A stretch of 64,000 bases of DNA from Tepidibacter mesophilus (GTDB lineage: Bacteria; Bacillota; Clostridia; Peptostreptococcales; Peptostreptococcaceae). Below the pieces are notes generated by a model. It saw nothing but the letters and a program-made list of their open reading frames with translations, did not search any database and was not told the DNA's origin. The position numbers were made by a program, and so were the translations under genes. This document shows, piece after piece, positions 1-9,389 of the stretch. Each line of letters starts with the position of its first letter. The first letter of the stretch is position 1. The DNA is taken from the NCBI RefSeq assembly GCF_002724055.1, contig NZ_BDQY01000003.1, positions 1 to 64,000 of the forward strand. The letters run 5' to 3'.

Positions 1-94
1 TAAGATCCCAGGAAGACTACCTGGTTGATAGGTTCAAGGTGTAAGCTCAGTAATGAGTTCAGCTGATGGATACTAATAGATCGAGGACTTAACC
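1..94 (+). rRNA. 23S ribosomal RNA, 3' end (partial)
   Basis: The first 94 bases match the conserved 3' end of bacterial 23S rRNA, including the GATACTAATAGATCGAGGAC stretch and the AACC end typical of Firmicutes. The gene enters from outside the window. A spacer of about 157 bases without a tRNA separates it from the first 5S gene. Confidence 0.95.
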
Positions 95-251
95 TAATTT
101 AAATCTGATCAATTTTGAGAGTATTAATTTATAATATTTTATCGCTTAATTTAAATAATGATTTTAACTAACATACAAGGATAAATAATTATTTAAAAGT
201 CGCTCAAAAATATTAAAAATCAATACTGGATTTACAACAAAATAAAGATTA

Positions 252-367
<116 letters not shown>

Positions 368-403
368 TGATTTCTTTAAGAAATTAAACAAAAAAATAAG
401 ATT

Positions 404-520
<117 letters not shown>

Positions 521-555
521 TAATCTTTTTTTTATTTTTTGTATAGTGCTTAATT

Positions 556-759
556 GAAAAATGGTGGAGATTAAAATACCAAGAATGTGTTAAATATTTC
601 TATGAAACTAAGCATTACATCTTATTAAATATACTAAAAGTTCTTAACTCCCGTTGGTCATACAACGAACTTTCTTAACGTATATTTAAACGATGTAATA
701 CGAGTCTCATAGAGAAATATTTAAATCATTCTCTAACATTTTAATAACCACCATTTTTT
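556..759. repeat. R1 long-hairpin intergenic element, copy a
   Basis: An imperfect inverted repeat of about 205 bp. AAAATGGTGG at the left end pairs with CCACCATTTT at the right. Inner arms pair in blocks: AATATTTCTATGA with TCATAGAGAAATATT, CATTACATC with GATGTAATAC, and AAATATAC with GTATATTT. The apex near 641-680 (TTAACTCCC, then CGTTG...CAACGAAC, then TTAAC) recurs in copies b and d, and the right end (TCTAACATTTT) recurs in copy c. No ORF is evident. Likely a hairpin-forming mobile repeat or a structured RNA. Confidence 0.75.
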
Positions 760-928
760 AGTATGTAAATATATCAATAAAGCCAACTATATGAGAAAAA
801 AAGCATTACATGACTACTTCAAGAGTTAGAAAAATAAAAACCGTTTAAATATCAATGCCATCGATTATAATGAAGGCTAATCTTTATGGTATAATTTAAC
901 ATATAGTGTTTTGTATGGAGGGGTTTTA

Positions 929-1147
929 ATGAAATCAATTGTAAATAAATTTATTATCTTTATTTTTTCAGTTGTTTATTTTTTAATATATTGTAAAATA
1001 TCAAATATTATAATACAATGGCCTGTTAATCCTACTTCTGATATTATAGCTTTATGGATAACTATATTTATTTTAGTTCCATTATCGTATATAACTTCAT
1101 CTAAAACCATAGAATATATAGCTAAAAATTTTAGGAATATAAATTAA
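929..1147 (+). CDS. Small two-helix membrane protein
   Basis: A 72-residue protein beginning MKSIVNKF, with two hydrophobic stretches (about residues 5-25 and 35-58) and a charged C-terminal tail. The ATG at 929 was chosen because GGAGGGG lies just upstream; an in-frame ATG at 911 would place that ribosome binding site inside the gene. I recognise no family. It stands alone, followed by two more small membrane proteins in the same direction. Confidence 0.6.
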   Translation: MKSIVNKFIIFIFSVVYFLIYCKISNIIIQWPVNPTSDIIALWITIFILVPLSYITSSKTIEYIAKNFRNIN

Positions 1148-1219
1148 TTATTACTGTTTAAATCGATTGATATGTAGGGGGAATAAATTATCCTAGATTA
1201 TAAAAATGATAACTGGTGG

Positions 1220-1411
1220 GTGTATAAATTAGGAAGAAAAATATGTGTAGCTATTGGGATTATAGTAACAGTTATATATTTTTTAAATATAAAAAATTTA
1301 GATATTGAATCGGTTTTCATCTTAATAAATACACAGCATATAATGCTTATGATAATATTTGCTTTAGATGAAAGTAAAGAGATATTTGTGAAAAACTCTA
1401 GAATGGGATAA
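1220..1411 (+). CDS. Small membrane protein, start uncertain
   Basis: An open frame of about 63 residues from a GTG, with two hydrophobic segments separated by a short turn. The GTG at 1220 has only a poor, too-close GGTGG before it. The frame stays open upstream to 1187, where an ATT codon follows AGGGGG at normal spacing; the extra residues would read IILDYKNDNWW. Either a non-standard start is used or the gene is decayed at its start. No family recognised. Confidence 0.4.
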   Translation: MYKLGRKICVAIGIIVTVIYFLNIKNLDIESVFILINTQHIMLMIIFALDESKEIFVKNSRMG

Positions 1412-1577
1412 CTCGCCTATTTCACCTCAGTGTTCATATTTATATCCTTGATAGCAAGAAGTAAAATAAATATATAATTTCAAAATAATTAAGTTTTAAA
1501 TACATTCGAATAATATCAGTTTTTATATGCTATAATAAAATAATTTCATAAAATATTAAGGAAGGGAGAATATATTA

Positions 1578-1793
1578 ATGAAAAAGTTTATTGCTCCTAT
1601 AATATGTGGTAGTTTGGGTATTATAGCTATTTGTTTGTATTTTTTACTTATTGCATATGGGATAGATAGTACTGTATCTAATATAGTAATTGGAATAATT
1701 GTTATAAGTTTAGTGAGTGCTATGATATTTACGATAAATCAAAGAATTAAAGAAATTAAGGAGGAAGAGAAGGATGATATTAGTAAATACTGA
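1578..1793 (+). CDS. Small two-helix membrane protein
   Basis: 71 residues with a good AAGGAAGGG ribosome binding site before the ATG. Two transmembrane stretches (about 4-25 and 32-52) are followed by a Lys/Glu-rich cytoplasmic tail (KEIKEEEKDD). Its 3' end overlaps the start of the YbjQ-type gene by 20 bases, so the two are co-transcribed and probably coupled in translation. No family recognised by eye. Confidence 0.65.
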   Translation: MKKFIAPIICGSLGIIAICLYFLLIAYGIDSTVSNIVIGIIVISLVSAMIFTINQRIKEIKEEEKDDISKY

Positions 1794-2085
1794 TTTTATA
1801 ACGGGAAAAGAAATAGAGACTTTAGAGGTTGTTAAAGGGTCTACTATAAGATCTAAGCATTTGGGAAAGGATATTTTAAGTGGATTAAAGACAATAGTAG
1901 GAGGAGAACTTACAGCATATAGAGAGATGTTGGATGAAGCTCGTCAAATTGCTGTTAAAAGAATGGTCGATGATGCAGAAAAACTTGGAGCAGATGGAAT
2001 AATAAATATTAGATATTCAACAAGTAATATTATGCAAGGAGCAGCTGAAATTTTAGTGTATGGAACAGCTGTGAAATTCGTCTAA
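1774..2085 (+). CDS. YbjQ/UPF0145 family protein
   Basis: 103 residues, the usual size of the YbjQ (UPF0145, putative heavy-metal-binding) family. Family features seen: start MILVNTDFITGKEI, central G-LK--VGGEL--Y--ML-EAR, the helix with A---M---A--LGADGI, and the C-terminal LVYGTAVK. Proteins of this kind form pentameric rings, and their biological role is not settled. The ATG at 1774 follows GGAGGA. It overlaps the upstream membrane-protein gene, which suggests a linked function at the membrane. Confidence 0.85.
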   Translation: MILVNTDFITGKEIETLEVVKGSTIRSKHLGKDILSGLKTIVGGELTAYREMLDEARQIAVKRMVDDAEKLGADGIINIRYSTSNIMQGAAEILVYGTAVKFV

Positions 2086-2200
2086 AAATAATATTATATT
2101 TTCAAAATAAAAAAATTTAAAAATACATGTATAAAAAATATGAATACTGTCCATTATATAATTAGAGCTTGTAAATCAAGTTAACTCAATCTCCCCCAAA

Positions 2201-2235
2201 AAAGACTTCTACCCCCCATGGAAGTCTTTTTTTTT
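2201..2235 (+). terminator. Rho-independent terminator after the ybjQ-type gene
   Basis: AAAGACTTC (2201-2209) pairs with GAAGTCTTT (2221-2229) around a C-rich loop and is followed by a T run to 2235. Confidence 0.9.
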
Positions 2236-2274
2236 ATGTCTAAGAAAACTATATAGTTAATTAAAGGCTGTACT

Positions 2275-2356
2275 TGCGACTATTTTTGAGCAACGGAGCC
2301 CGTTAGGGATCGTTGGCGACATGAGTCACCGCGGAGCGAGTAGACAAATTTTTTTA
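2275..2356 (+). repeat. R2 compact intergenic element, copy a
   Basis: Member of an ~80-bp family with the core GAGCAACGGAGCCCGT-AGGGATCGTTGGCGACATGAGTC and an end of AGACAAATTTTT. Inside it, CAACG pairs with CGTTG and CCC with GGG, so the left half can fold as a hairpin. It lies between the ybjQ terminator and uvrB. Other copies are at 9264, 11245, 30161 (reverse), 33328 (reverse, degenerate) and 19531 (degenerate). Confidence 0.85.
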
Positions 2357-2484
2357 TGTCTATTTAAGTTTGATTAAATCTACTATATTTAGGTATATTA
2401 ATATAGAGTGTTGAATTTTAAAAAAATTAAATGTATAATTTACATATGAGATAAGAACTAATGTTCGAAAAAAGAGGTGGTTTT

Positions 2485-4455
2485 GTGGAATTTAAGATAG
2501 AGTCTAAGTTTAAGCCTACAGGAGATCAGCCACAGGCTATAGAGCAAATTGTAAATTCAATAAATAATAATAATAAATTTACGAGTTTATTAGGAGTTAC
2601 AGGATCGGGTAAAACTTTTACAATGGCTAATGTTATAGAAAAGGTTCAAAAGCCAACACTTATAATAGCTCATAATAAAACATTAGCGGCTCAATTATAT
2701 AGTGAGTTCAAAGATTTCTTCCCAAACAATGCAGTTGAGTATTTTGTAAGTTATTATAATTATTATCAGCCAGAGGCTTATGTTATGCAAACTGATACAT
2801 ATATAGAAAAGGATGCATCTATTAACGAAGAGATAGACAAGCTGCGACACTCTGCAACTGCAGCTATACTTGAAAGAAATGATGTAATAATAGTATCATC
2901 TGTATCCTGCATATATGGACTTGGAGACCCTAAGGACTATAAGGAGCTTATGATATCATTAAGACCTGGGATGGAGAGGGACAGAGATGAGATTATAAAG
3001 GAATTGGTAGGAATACAATATGAGAGAAATGATATTAACTTTGAAAGAGGTACATTTAGAGTAAGAGGAGATATTGTAGAGATAATGCCTGCTAATTCAG
3101 ATGATACAGCAATTAGAATAGAATTTTTTGGAGATGAAATAGAGAGAATAACGGAGATTAATTATATAACAGGAGAGATAATAGGAACTAGAAACCATAT
3201 AGCTATATTTCCGGCATCCCATTATGTTACTAGTCCAGAAAGACTTGAAAACTCTTTACACAAAATAGAAGAAGAACTAAATGATAGGGTAAAATATTTT
3301 AAAGAAAACGAGAAGTTAATAGAAGCGCAAAGAATTGAACAAAGAACTAACTACGATATAGAAATGTTAAAAGAGATAGGATTTTGTCAAGGAATAGAGA
3401 ATTATTCAAGACATATAACTGGAAGAAAAGAAGGAGAAAAGCCTTATACATTGATGGATTTTTTTCCTGATGATTATCTTATAATAGTTGATGAATCACA
3501 TGTTACAGTACCACAAGTTAGAGGTATGTATGGAGGAGATAGATCTAGAAAAGAATCATTGATAGAAAATGGATTTAGATTACCATCAGCTTATGACAAT
3601 AGACCTTTAAATTTCAATGAATTTGAGGAAAACATAAATCAAATGCTATTTGTATCCGCAACACCTGGCCCTTATGAAATTCAAAATTCTAGTGAATTTG
3701 CAGAACAGATTATAAGGCCTACAGGATTATTGGACCCTGAAATAGATGTAAGACCTATAACTAATCAAATAGATAATTTATTAAGTGAGATAAATGATAC
3801 AGTATCTAAAAAAGAGAGAGTATTGGTTACAACACTTACAAAGAGAATGTCAGAAGATTTAACTGATTACTTAAAAAATTCTGGGATAAAGGTTAAATAC
3901 TTACATTCAGATATAGAAACTCTAGAGAGAACCGAGATAATAAGGGATTTAAGAATTGGTAAATTTGATGTATTAGTAGGAATAAATCTTTTAAGAGAAG
4001 GATTAGATATTCCAGAGGTATCTTTAGTTGCAATACTTGATGCTGATAAAGAAGGATTTTTAAGATCAGAAACATCTCTTATACAGACTGTAGGAAGAGC
4101 TGCAAGAAATAAAAATGGTAGAGTTATAATGTATGCGGATAAAATAACTAAATCTATGGAAAGTGCTATAAATGAGACTAATAGAAGAAGAGAGATACAA
4201 GAAAACTATAATGAGGAAAATAATATAATTCCTCAAAGTATAAATAAAGAAATAAAGAATGTAATAGAGGCAACACAGATAGCTGATGAAGAAGTTGCAT
4301 ATGGAATAAGTAGTAATATAGATAAAGATGAACTAAAGGAAAATATAAATAGGCTTAAAGACGAGATGATGGAAGCTGCAAAAAATCTTCAATTTGAAAG
4401 AGCTGCCAATTTAAGAGATAAGATAGCTGAACTTGAGGAAAGGATTGAAAAATAA
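2485..4455 (+). CDS. uvrB: UvrABC excinuclease subunit B
   Basis: UvrB is the damage-verifying helicase-like subunit of nucleotide excision repair. 656 residues, normal length. Walker A GVTGSGKT is at residues 37-44, the beta-hairpin [10 protein letters not shown] follows, then the DESH motif, the helicase motif QTVGRAARN, and a C-terminal UVR domain ([20 protein letters not shown]) that contacts UvrC. The GTG at 2485 was chosen because AGAGGTGG sits four bases upstream and the N-terminus then matches the family; an in-frame ATG at 2461 is less likely. uvrA begins one base after its stop codon. Confidence 0.97.
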   Translation: MEFKIESKFKPTGDQPQAIEQIVNSINNNNKFTSLLGVTGSGKTFTMANVIEKVQKPTLIIAHNKTLAAQLYSEFKDFFPNNAVEYFVSYYNYYQPEAYVMQTDTYIEKDASINEEIDKLRHSATAAILERNDVIIVSSVSCIYGLGDPKDYKELMISLRPGMERDRDEIIKELVGIQYERNDINFERGTFRVRGDIVEIMPANSDDTAIRIEFFGDEIERITEINYITGEIIGTRNHIAIFPASHYVTSPERLENSLHKIEEELNDRVKYFKENEKLIEAQRIEQRTNYDIEMLKEIGFCQGIENYSRHITGRKEGEKPYTLMDFFPDDYLIIVDESHVTVPQVRGMYGGDRSRKESLIENGFRLPSAYDNRPLNFNEFEENINQMLFVSATPGPYEIQNSSEFAEQIIRPTGLLDPEIDVRPITNQIDNLLSEINDTVSKKERVLVTTLTKRMSEDLTDYLKNSGIKVKYLHSDIETLERTEIIRDLRIGKFDVLVGINLLREGLDIPEVSLVAILDADKEGFLRSETSLIQTVGRAARNKNGRVIMYADKITKSMESAINETNRRREIQENYNEENNIIPQSINKEIKNVIEATQIADEEVAYGISSNIDKDELKENINRLKDEMMEAAKNLQFERAANLRDKIAELEERIEK

Positions 4456-4456
4456 T

Positions 4457-7288
4457 ATGGAAAATAAGAATATCGTTATAAAAGGAGCAAAAGAACATAA
4501 TCTAAAAAATATAGATATAACTATTCCAAGAAACAAGTTTATAGTATTTACAGGACTTTCAGGCTCGGGAAAATCCTCTCTTGCATTTGATACTATATAT
4601 GCAGAGGGACAAAGAAGATATGTAGAGAGTCTATCAGCTTATGCTAGACAATTCTTAGGTCAAATGGAAAAGCCAAACGTTGATTATATAGAGGGATTAT
4701 CACCTGCTATATCAATAGATCAAAAAACTACTTCAAAAAATCCTAGATCTACAGTTGGAACGGTAACTGAAATATACGATTATTTAAGATTATTATTTGC
4801 AAGAGTGGGAGAACCACATTGTCCTATATGTAATCAAAAGATAAGCCAGATGACAGTTCAGGAAATAGTAGATAAGGTATTAAAGCTTGAAGATAGAACT
4901 AAGATACAGATATTATCACCTGTTATTAGAGGTAAAAAGGGAAAGCATGAAAAGGTAATTGAAAGAATAAAAAAAGAGGGTTTTGTTAGGATTAAGGTAG
5001 ATGGTGAAAATTATGAGATAACAGATGAAATAGATTTAGAAAAGAATAAAAAGCATAATATAGAAGTTGTAGTAGATAGAATAGTAATAAAGGAAGATAT
5101 AAAAAATAGACTTAGCGACTCTATAGAAACTGCTATAAAACTTTCAGAAGGTCTTGTTATTATAGATGTTGTAGGAGATGAAGAAATACTATTTTCTACT
5201 AAGTTCACATGTCCTGAACATGGGATAGGAATAGAAGAACTTTCTCCTAGAATGTTCTCTTTCAATAGTCCATTTGGAGCCTGTACAAGTTGTAATGGAC
5301 TAGGAAATATGAAAAAGGTAGATAAAGATTTGGTTATACCTAATAAGGATTTATCTATAAAAAAAGGTGCTATAGCCCCTTGGTTTTCAGTTGGCGGAGC
5401 TGGTAGCGAAGATACTTATTACTATAAAATGGTAGAAAGTCTTGCATCAAAATTTAATGTATCTTTAGATACACCATTAAAGGATTTACCAGATGACTTT
5501 ATAGAGGAACTCCTATATGGAAACAACAATGTTTTGGTGGAATTTGGATATGAATCAAAGTTTGGAGGGTATAGAACTTATCAATCAAATTTTGAAGGAG
5601 TTATAAATAATTTAGAAAGAAGATACAAAGAGACAACATCAGAATATATGAGAGAAAAGATAGAATCGTTTATGGTAGAGAGTCCTTGCCGTACATGTAA
5701 AGGTAGAAGATTAAAAAAAGAAAGTCTATCTGTTACTATAAATAATAAGAATATAACTGATATAACAGATATGTCTATAAATGAACTATTAGATTTTATA
5801 AATAATATAGATCTGACTAAAAAGCAGCAAATAATAGCATCTGAGATATTAAAAGAGATAAAAAATAGAACTTCTTTTTTGCAAAATGTAGGACTTAATT
5901 ATTTGAATTTATCTAGGCAAGCAGGCTCATTATCAGGAGGAGAAGCTCAAAGAATAAGGCTTGCAACTCAAATAGGCTCTGCTCTAGTAGGCGTACTTTA
6001 TGTGCTAGATGAACCTAGTATTGGTCTTCATCAAAGAGACAATGATAGGCTTATAAAGACTTTAAGACATTTAACTGATATAGGAAATACACTCATAGTA
6101 GTTGAACACGATGAGGATACTATGTTTGCAGCGGACCATGTAGTTGATATAGGGCCTGGTGCTGGAGTACATGGAGGCGAAATAGTTGCACAAGGAACTG
6201 TTGACCAAATAAAAGTGTGCAAAAAATCTATAACAGGTCAGTATTTAAGCGGAAAACAAGAAATATCTATTCCTGAAGAATTTAGAAAACCAGATGATAG
6301 ATACATAGAAATTAAAAAAGCTAGTGAGAACAATCTTAAAAATATAGATGTTAAAATACCTATTGGATTATTTTCTTGTATAACAGGAGTATCAGGATCT
6401 GGCAAGAGCTCTTTAATAAATGAGATTTTATATAAGGGAGTTGCAGCGAAAACTCAAAACTTAAGAATAAAACCTGGAAAGCACAAAGAAATACTTGGTA
6501 TAGAGAATGTAGATAAGGTAATAGATATAGATCAATCTCCAATAGGAAGAACTCCAAGATCAAATCCTGCTACATATACTGGAGTATTTGATATGATAAG
6601 AGATGTATTTGCAATGACTAATGAAGCAAAGGCTAGAGGATATAAAAAAGGTAGGTTTAGTTTTAATGTAAAAGGTGGAAGATGTGAAGCTTGTAAAGGT
6701 GATGGAATTATAAAAATAGAGATGCATTTCTTACCAGATGTATACGTTCAATGTGAGGTATGTAAGGGAGAAAGATATAACAGAGAAACTTTAGATGTTA
6801 AGTATAAAGAAAAGACAATATCAGAGGTTTTGGATATGAATATTGAAGAAGCTTTAGAATTCTTTGAGAATATCCCTAAGATAAAAAGAAAGCTTCAAAC
6901 TCTTATAGATGTAGGACTTTCTTATATAAAGCTTGGACAACCATCAACTCAATTATCAGGTGGAGAAGCACAAAGGATAAAGCTAGCAACAGAGCTTAGT
7001 AAAAGATCTACTGGAAAGACACTGTATATATTAGATGAACCAACGACTGGTCTTCATATAGCGGATGTAGACAAACTTATTAAGGTTCTTCAGAAATTAG
7101 TAGATGCAGGAAATTCTGTTGTAGTAATAGAGCATAATTTAGATGTTATAAAAACATCAGATTATATAATAGATTTAGGTCCTGAAGGTGGAGATGGTGG
7201 AGGGATGATAGTTGCTACCGGAACACCTGAGGAGGTTGCAAATAATGAAAAGTCTTATACTGGAATGTTTTTGAAAAAGTATTTTTAA
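4457..7288 (+). CDS. uvrA: UvrABC excinuclease subunit A
   Basis: UvrA is the DNA-damage-recognising ATPase dimer of excision repair. 943 residues, full length. It has two ABC ATPase modules: Walker [10 protein letters not shown] near residue 30 and GVSGSGKSS in the second half, ABC signatures [14 protein letters not shown] and [14 protein letters not shown], and Walker B motifs [10 protein letters not shown] and [10 protein letters not shown]. Zinc-binding pairs include CPIC and CEACKGDG...CEVCKGERY. The ATG follows the uvrB stop by one base, with GAGGAAAGG inside the uvrB end, so the two genes form an operon. Confidence 0.97.
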   Translation: MENKNIVIKGAKEHNLKNIDITIPRNKFIVFTGLSGSGKSSLAFDTIYAEGQRRYVESLSAYARQFLGQMEKPNVDYIEGLSPAISIDQKTTSKNPRSTVGTVTEIYDYLRLLFARVGEPHCPICNQKISQMTVQEIVDKVLKLEDRTKIQILSPVIRGKKGKHEKVIERIKKEGFVRIKVDGENYEITDEIDLEKNKKHNIEVVVDRIVIKEDIKNRLSDSIETAIKLSEGLVIIDVVGDEEILFSTKFTCPEHGIGIEELSPRMFSFNSPFGACTSCNGLGNMKKVDKDLVIPNKDLSIKKGAIAPWFSVGGAGSEDTYYYKMVESLASKFNVSLDTPLKDLPDDFIEELLYGNNNVLVEFGYESKFGGYRTYQSNFEGVINNLERRYKETTSEYMREKIESFMVESPCRTCKGRRLKKESLSVTINNKNITDITDMSINELLDFINNIDLTKKQQIIASEILKEIKNRTSFLQNVGLNYLNLSRQAGSLSGGEAQRIRLATQIGSALVGVLYVLDEPSIGLHQRDNDRLIKTLRHLTDIGNTLIVVEHDEDTMFAADHVVDIGPGAGVHGGEIVAQGTVDQIKVCKKSITGQYLSGKQEISIPEEFRKPDDRYIEIKKASENNLKNIDVKIPIGLFSCITGVSGSGKSSLINEILYKGVAAKTQNLRIKPGKHKEILGIENVDKVIDIDQSPIGRTPRSNPATYTGVFDMIRDVFAMTNEAKARGYKKGRFSFNVKGGRCEACKGDGIIKIEMHFLPDVYVQCEVCKGERYNRETLDVKYKEKTISEVLDMNIEEALEFFENIPKIKRKLQTLIDVGLSYIKLGQPSTQLSGGEAQRIKLATELSKRSTGKTLYILDEPTTGLHIADVDKLIKVLQKLVDAGNSVVVIEHNLDVIKTSDYIIDLGPEGGDGGGMIVATGTPEEVANNEKSYTGMFLKKYF

Positions 7289-7312
7289 ATTAAAAATCTC
7301 AAAAATAATTTC

Positions 7313-7341
7313 TTGACAAATTTATAATATAACTGTATCAT
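7313..7341 (+). promoter_or_regulatory. Sigma-A type promoter of the S-box leader
   Basis: TTGACA (7313-7318), a 17-base spacer and TATCAT (7336-7341) lie directly upstream of the SAM riboswitch. Confidence 0.7.
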
Positions 7342-7372
7342 TAACTAATAAGAAAATTAAATAAATTTTTAC

Positions 7373-7483
7373 TTCTTATCAAGAGAGACGGAGGGAATGG
7401 CCCTATGAAGTCTCGGCAACCATCAAACGCGGTTTGAAAAGGTGCCAAGTCCAACAAAGCTTATAGCTTTGAGAGATGAGAAG
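7373..7483 (+). promoter_or_regulatory. SAM-I (S-box) riboswitch aptamer
   Basis: Contains the S-box signature blocks in order: TTCTTATCAAGAGAGACGGA, GGGAATGGCCC, ATGAAGTCTCGGCAACC, GGTGCCAAGTCCAACAAAG and GAGATGAGAAG closing the basal helix. The aptamer binds S-adenosylmethionine. With the terminator at 7510-7542 it should switch off the downstream transporter when SAM is plentiful. Confidence 0.96.
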
Positions 7484-7509
7484 ATGATGATAGTTTAAGT
7501 TGTGCTATT

Positions 7510-7542
7510 AGAGTCTTCTCGATTTAGGGAAGACTCTTTTTT
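7510..7542 (+). terminator. S-box expression-platform terminator
   Basis: AGAGTCTTC (7510-7518) pairs with GAAGACTCT (7529-7537), followed by a T run. It is positioned as the regulated terminator of the SAM riboswitch. Confidence 0.9.
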
Positions 7543-7598
7543 AATCCCTAAATCACTTTATAACTATACTACATTAATTTAGTGAAGGGGTGTATACT

Positions 7599-8915
7599 AT
7601 GAACAAAAAGTCAGGAAATCCTTGGGCATTATTGCCTTTGGCAGTGTTTTTAATTATTTTTATAGGGTCAGGAATTATAACTAGTGATTTTTATAAGATG
7701 CCTGTTATTGTAGCTTTTTTAATATCAGCAGCTGTAGCTTTATTTATGAATACAAAAGAAAGTATATCTGCCAAAATAGATGTATTTTGTAAAGGTGCTG
7801 GGGATGGGAATATTATACTTATGGCTATTATATTCATATTAGCTGGAGCATTTGGAAATGTAGCAAAAGAAATGGGAGGAGTAGATGCTACTGTAAATTT
7901 AAGCTTATCTATTCTACCTGAAAATTTATTGATAGTTGGATTATTTGTTATTGCATGCTTTATATCTTTTTCAATGGGAACATCTGTAGGAACTATAGTA
8001 GCTCTTGCGCCAATTGCTATAGGTGTTGCTGATAAAATATCAATACCAGTTGGGTTAGCTCTTGGTGCAGTAGTTGGTGGTGGAATGTTTGGGGATAACT
8101 TATCTATGATTTCGGATACTACTATTGCAGCTATTAGAACTCAGGGTTGTGAAATGAGAGATAAGTTCAAAGTTAACTTTATTATAACTTTACCAGCAGC
8201 TATTATAACTGCTATAATTTTAGGTGTTATAACATCTGGAAATCAAGTTAGCTTAGGAACTGAATATACTTACGAAATAGTAAAGGTATTACCGTATTTA
8301 GCCGTATTAGTAGCAGCTTTATTAGGTGTTAATGTATTTATAATACTAGGTGGAGGAATTTTATTTGCAGGGGCTGTAGGTCTTTATTATAAATCATTTG
8401 GATTATTTGGATTTATACAAGCTATAGCTACTGGTATTTCTGGAATGGAAGATTTAGCAATGATAGCTATAGTAGTAGGTGGAACAGTTGAACTTATAAA
8501 GTTCAATGGTGGTATACAATTTATATTAGAATTTATAAGAAGCAGAATAAAGACAAAAAAGGGTGCAGAATTTGGGATAGCAGCTATTGTAAGTATTGTA
8601 GATATATGTACGGCTAATAATACTATAGCAATAGTTATGTCAGGACCTATAGCAAAGGATATAGCGACAGAATATGATATAGACCCAAGAAGAAGTGCTA
8701 GTATATTAGATATATTTGCAGCAGCTTTTCAAGGTATGATCCCATATGGAGCACAGATATTAATAGCAGCAGGTCTTGCATCTATATCTCCTTTAGCTAT
8801 AATGAAGTATTTACACTATCCTATATTAATATTGATATTTGGGATATTAGCCATATCATTTGGGTACCCAAATCTTGAAGAAAAAGCTAATACAGTAAAT
8901 GAAGTTGTAAGCTAG
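7599..8915 (+). CDS. NhaC-family transporter, probable methionine transporter (MetT type)
   Basis: 438 residues with about 11-12 hydrophobic segments and the NhaC/ArsB-like pattern (FSMGTSVGTIVALAPIA, GGGMFGDNLSMISDTTIAA, CTANNTIAIVM). The family is annotated as Na+/H+ antiporters. Members controlled by SAM riboswitches have been assigned in comparative-genomics work as methionine transporters (MetT), and the S-box just upstream supports that here. ATG at 7599 has GAAGGGGTG upstream; a GTG at 7590 is an alternative. Followed by its own terminator, so monocistronic. Substrate is inferred from regulation only. Confidence 0.88.
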   Translation: MNKKSGNPWALLPLAVFLIIFIGSGIITSDFYKMPVIVAFLISAAVALFMNTKESISAKIDVFCKGAGDGNIILMAIIFILAGAFGNVAKEMGGVDATVNLSLSILPENLLIVGLFVIACFISFSMGTSVGTIVALAPIAIGVADKISIPVGLALGAVVGGGMFGDNLSMISDTTIAAIRTQGCEMRDKFKVNFIITLPAAIITAIILGVITSGNQVSLGTEYTYEIVKVLPYLAVLVAALLGVNVFIILGGGILFAGAVGLYYKSFGLFGFIQAIATGISGMEDLAMIAIVVGGTVELIKFNGGIQFILEFIRSRIKTKKGAEFGIAAIVSIVDICTANNTIAIVMSGPIAKDIATEYDIDPRRSASILDIFAAAFQGMIPYGAQILIAAGLASISPLAIMKYLHYPILILIFGILAISFGYPNLEEKANTVNEVVS

Positions 8916-8920
8916 TAGAT

Positions 8921-8960
8921 AAAAAATCTACCTTTAGATATCTAAAGGTAGATTTTTTTT
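8921..8960 (+). terminator. Terminator after the NhaC-family transporter
   Basis: Long perfect hairpin: AATCTACCTTTAGA pairs with TCTAAAGGTAGATT, followed by eight Ts. Confidence 0.93.
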
Positions 8961-9069
8961 AAAATATTCCGATTAAAAAACTAGAAACAAAGTACATTAT
9001 TAATAGTATTGATAAACATGCTGAATAATCTTTGACTCGGGTTGGAACAGACCTGTCACCGTTGGACAT
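8959..9069 (-). CDS. Putative 36-residue membrane miniprotein
   Basis: A short minus-strand frame encoding a polar N-terminus (MSNGDRSVPTRVKDYSAC) and one clean transmembrane helix of about 18 residues ending in FLIGIF. A TATAAT-like -10 (complement near 9105) and AAGGAG lie upstream, though the spacing from AAGGAG to the ATG is long, about 13 bases. The polar head plus single-helix layout looks like a real small membrane protein and not random sequence. No function can be assigned. Confidence 0.5.
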   Translation of the reverse strand: MSNGDRSVPTRVKDYSACLSILLIMYFVSSFLIGIF

Positions 9070-9263
9070 GTCACAAATCACACTCCTTAATTTTAATTAC
9101 TACTATTATATCACAAACTTAAATTTTAGGAACTATCAAATTATGTAATTTATGTATATTAAAAAAATCTACATTTAAAATTAAAAAATAAAATTTTTTT
9201 TAATTAATAGGAAATTATAAAATCTTGAATCTATAGATAACATTGATGAAAGAACTGCAATAT

Positions 9264-9340
9264 CAACTATTTTGAGCAACGGAGACCGTAGGGATCGTTG
9301 GCGACATGAGTCAGTGCGTAGCAACTAGACGAATTTTTGT
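9264..9340 (+). repeat. R2 compact intergenic element, copy b
   Basis: Same family as 2275-2356: CAACTATTTTGAGCAACGGA, GTAGGGATCGTTGGCGACAT, GAGTCAGTGCGTAGCAACTA, GACGAATTTTTGT. It ends about 35 bases before the uvrC ribosome binding site. Confidence 0.9.
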
Positions 9341-9389
9341 TTTAAAATTTCTAAAAATTAATTATAATAAGTCATAAGGAGTGAATAAT

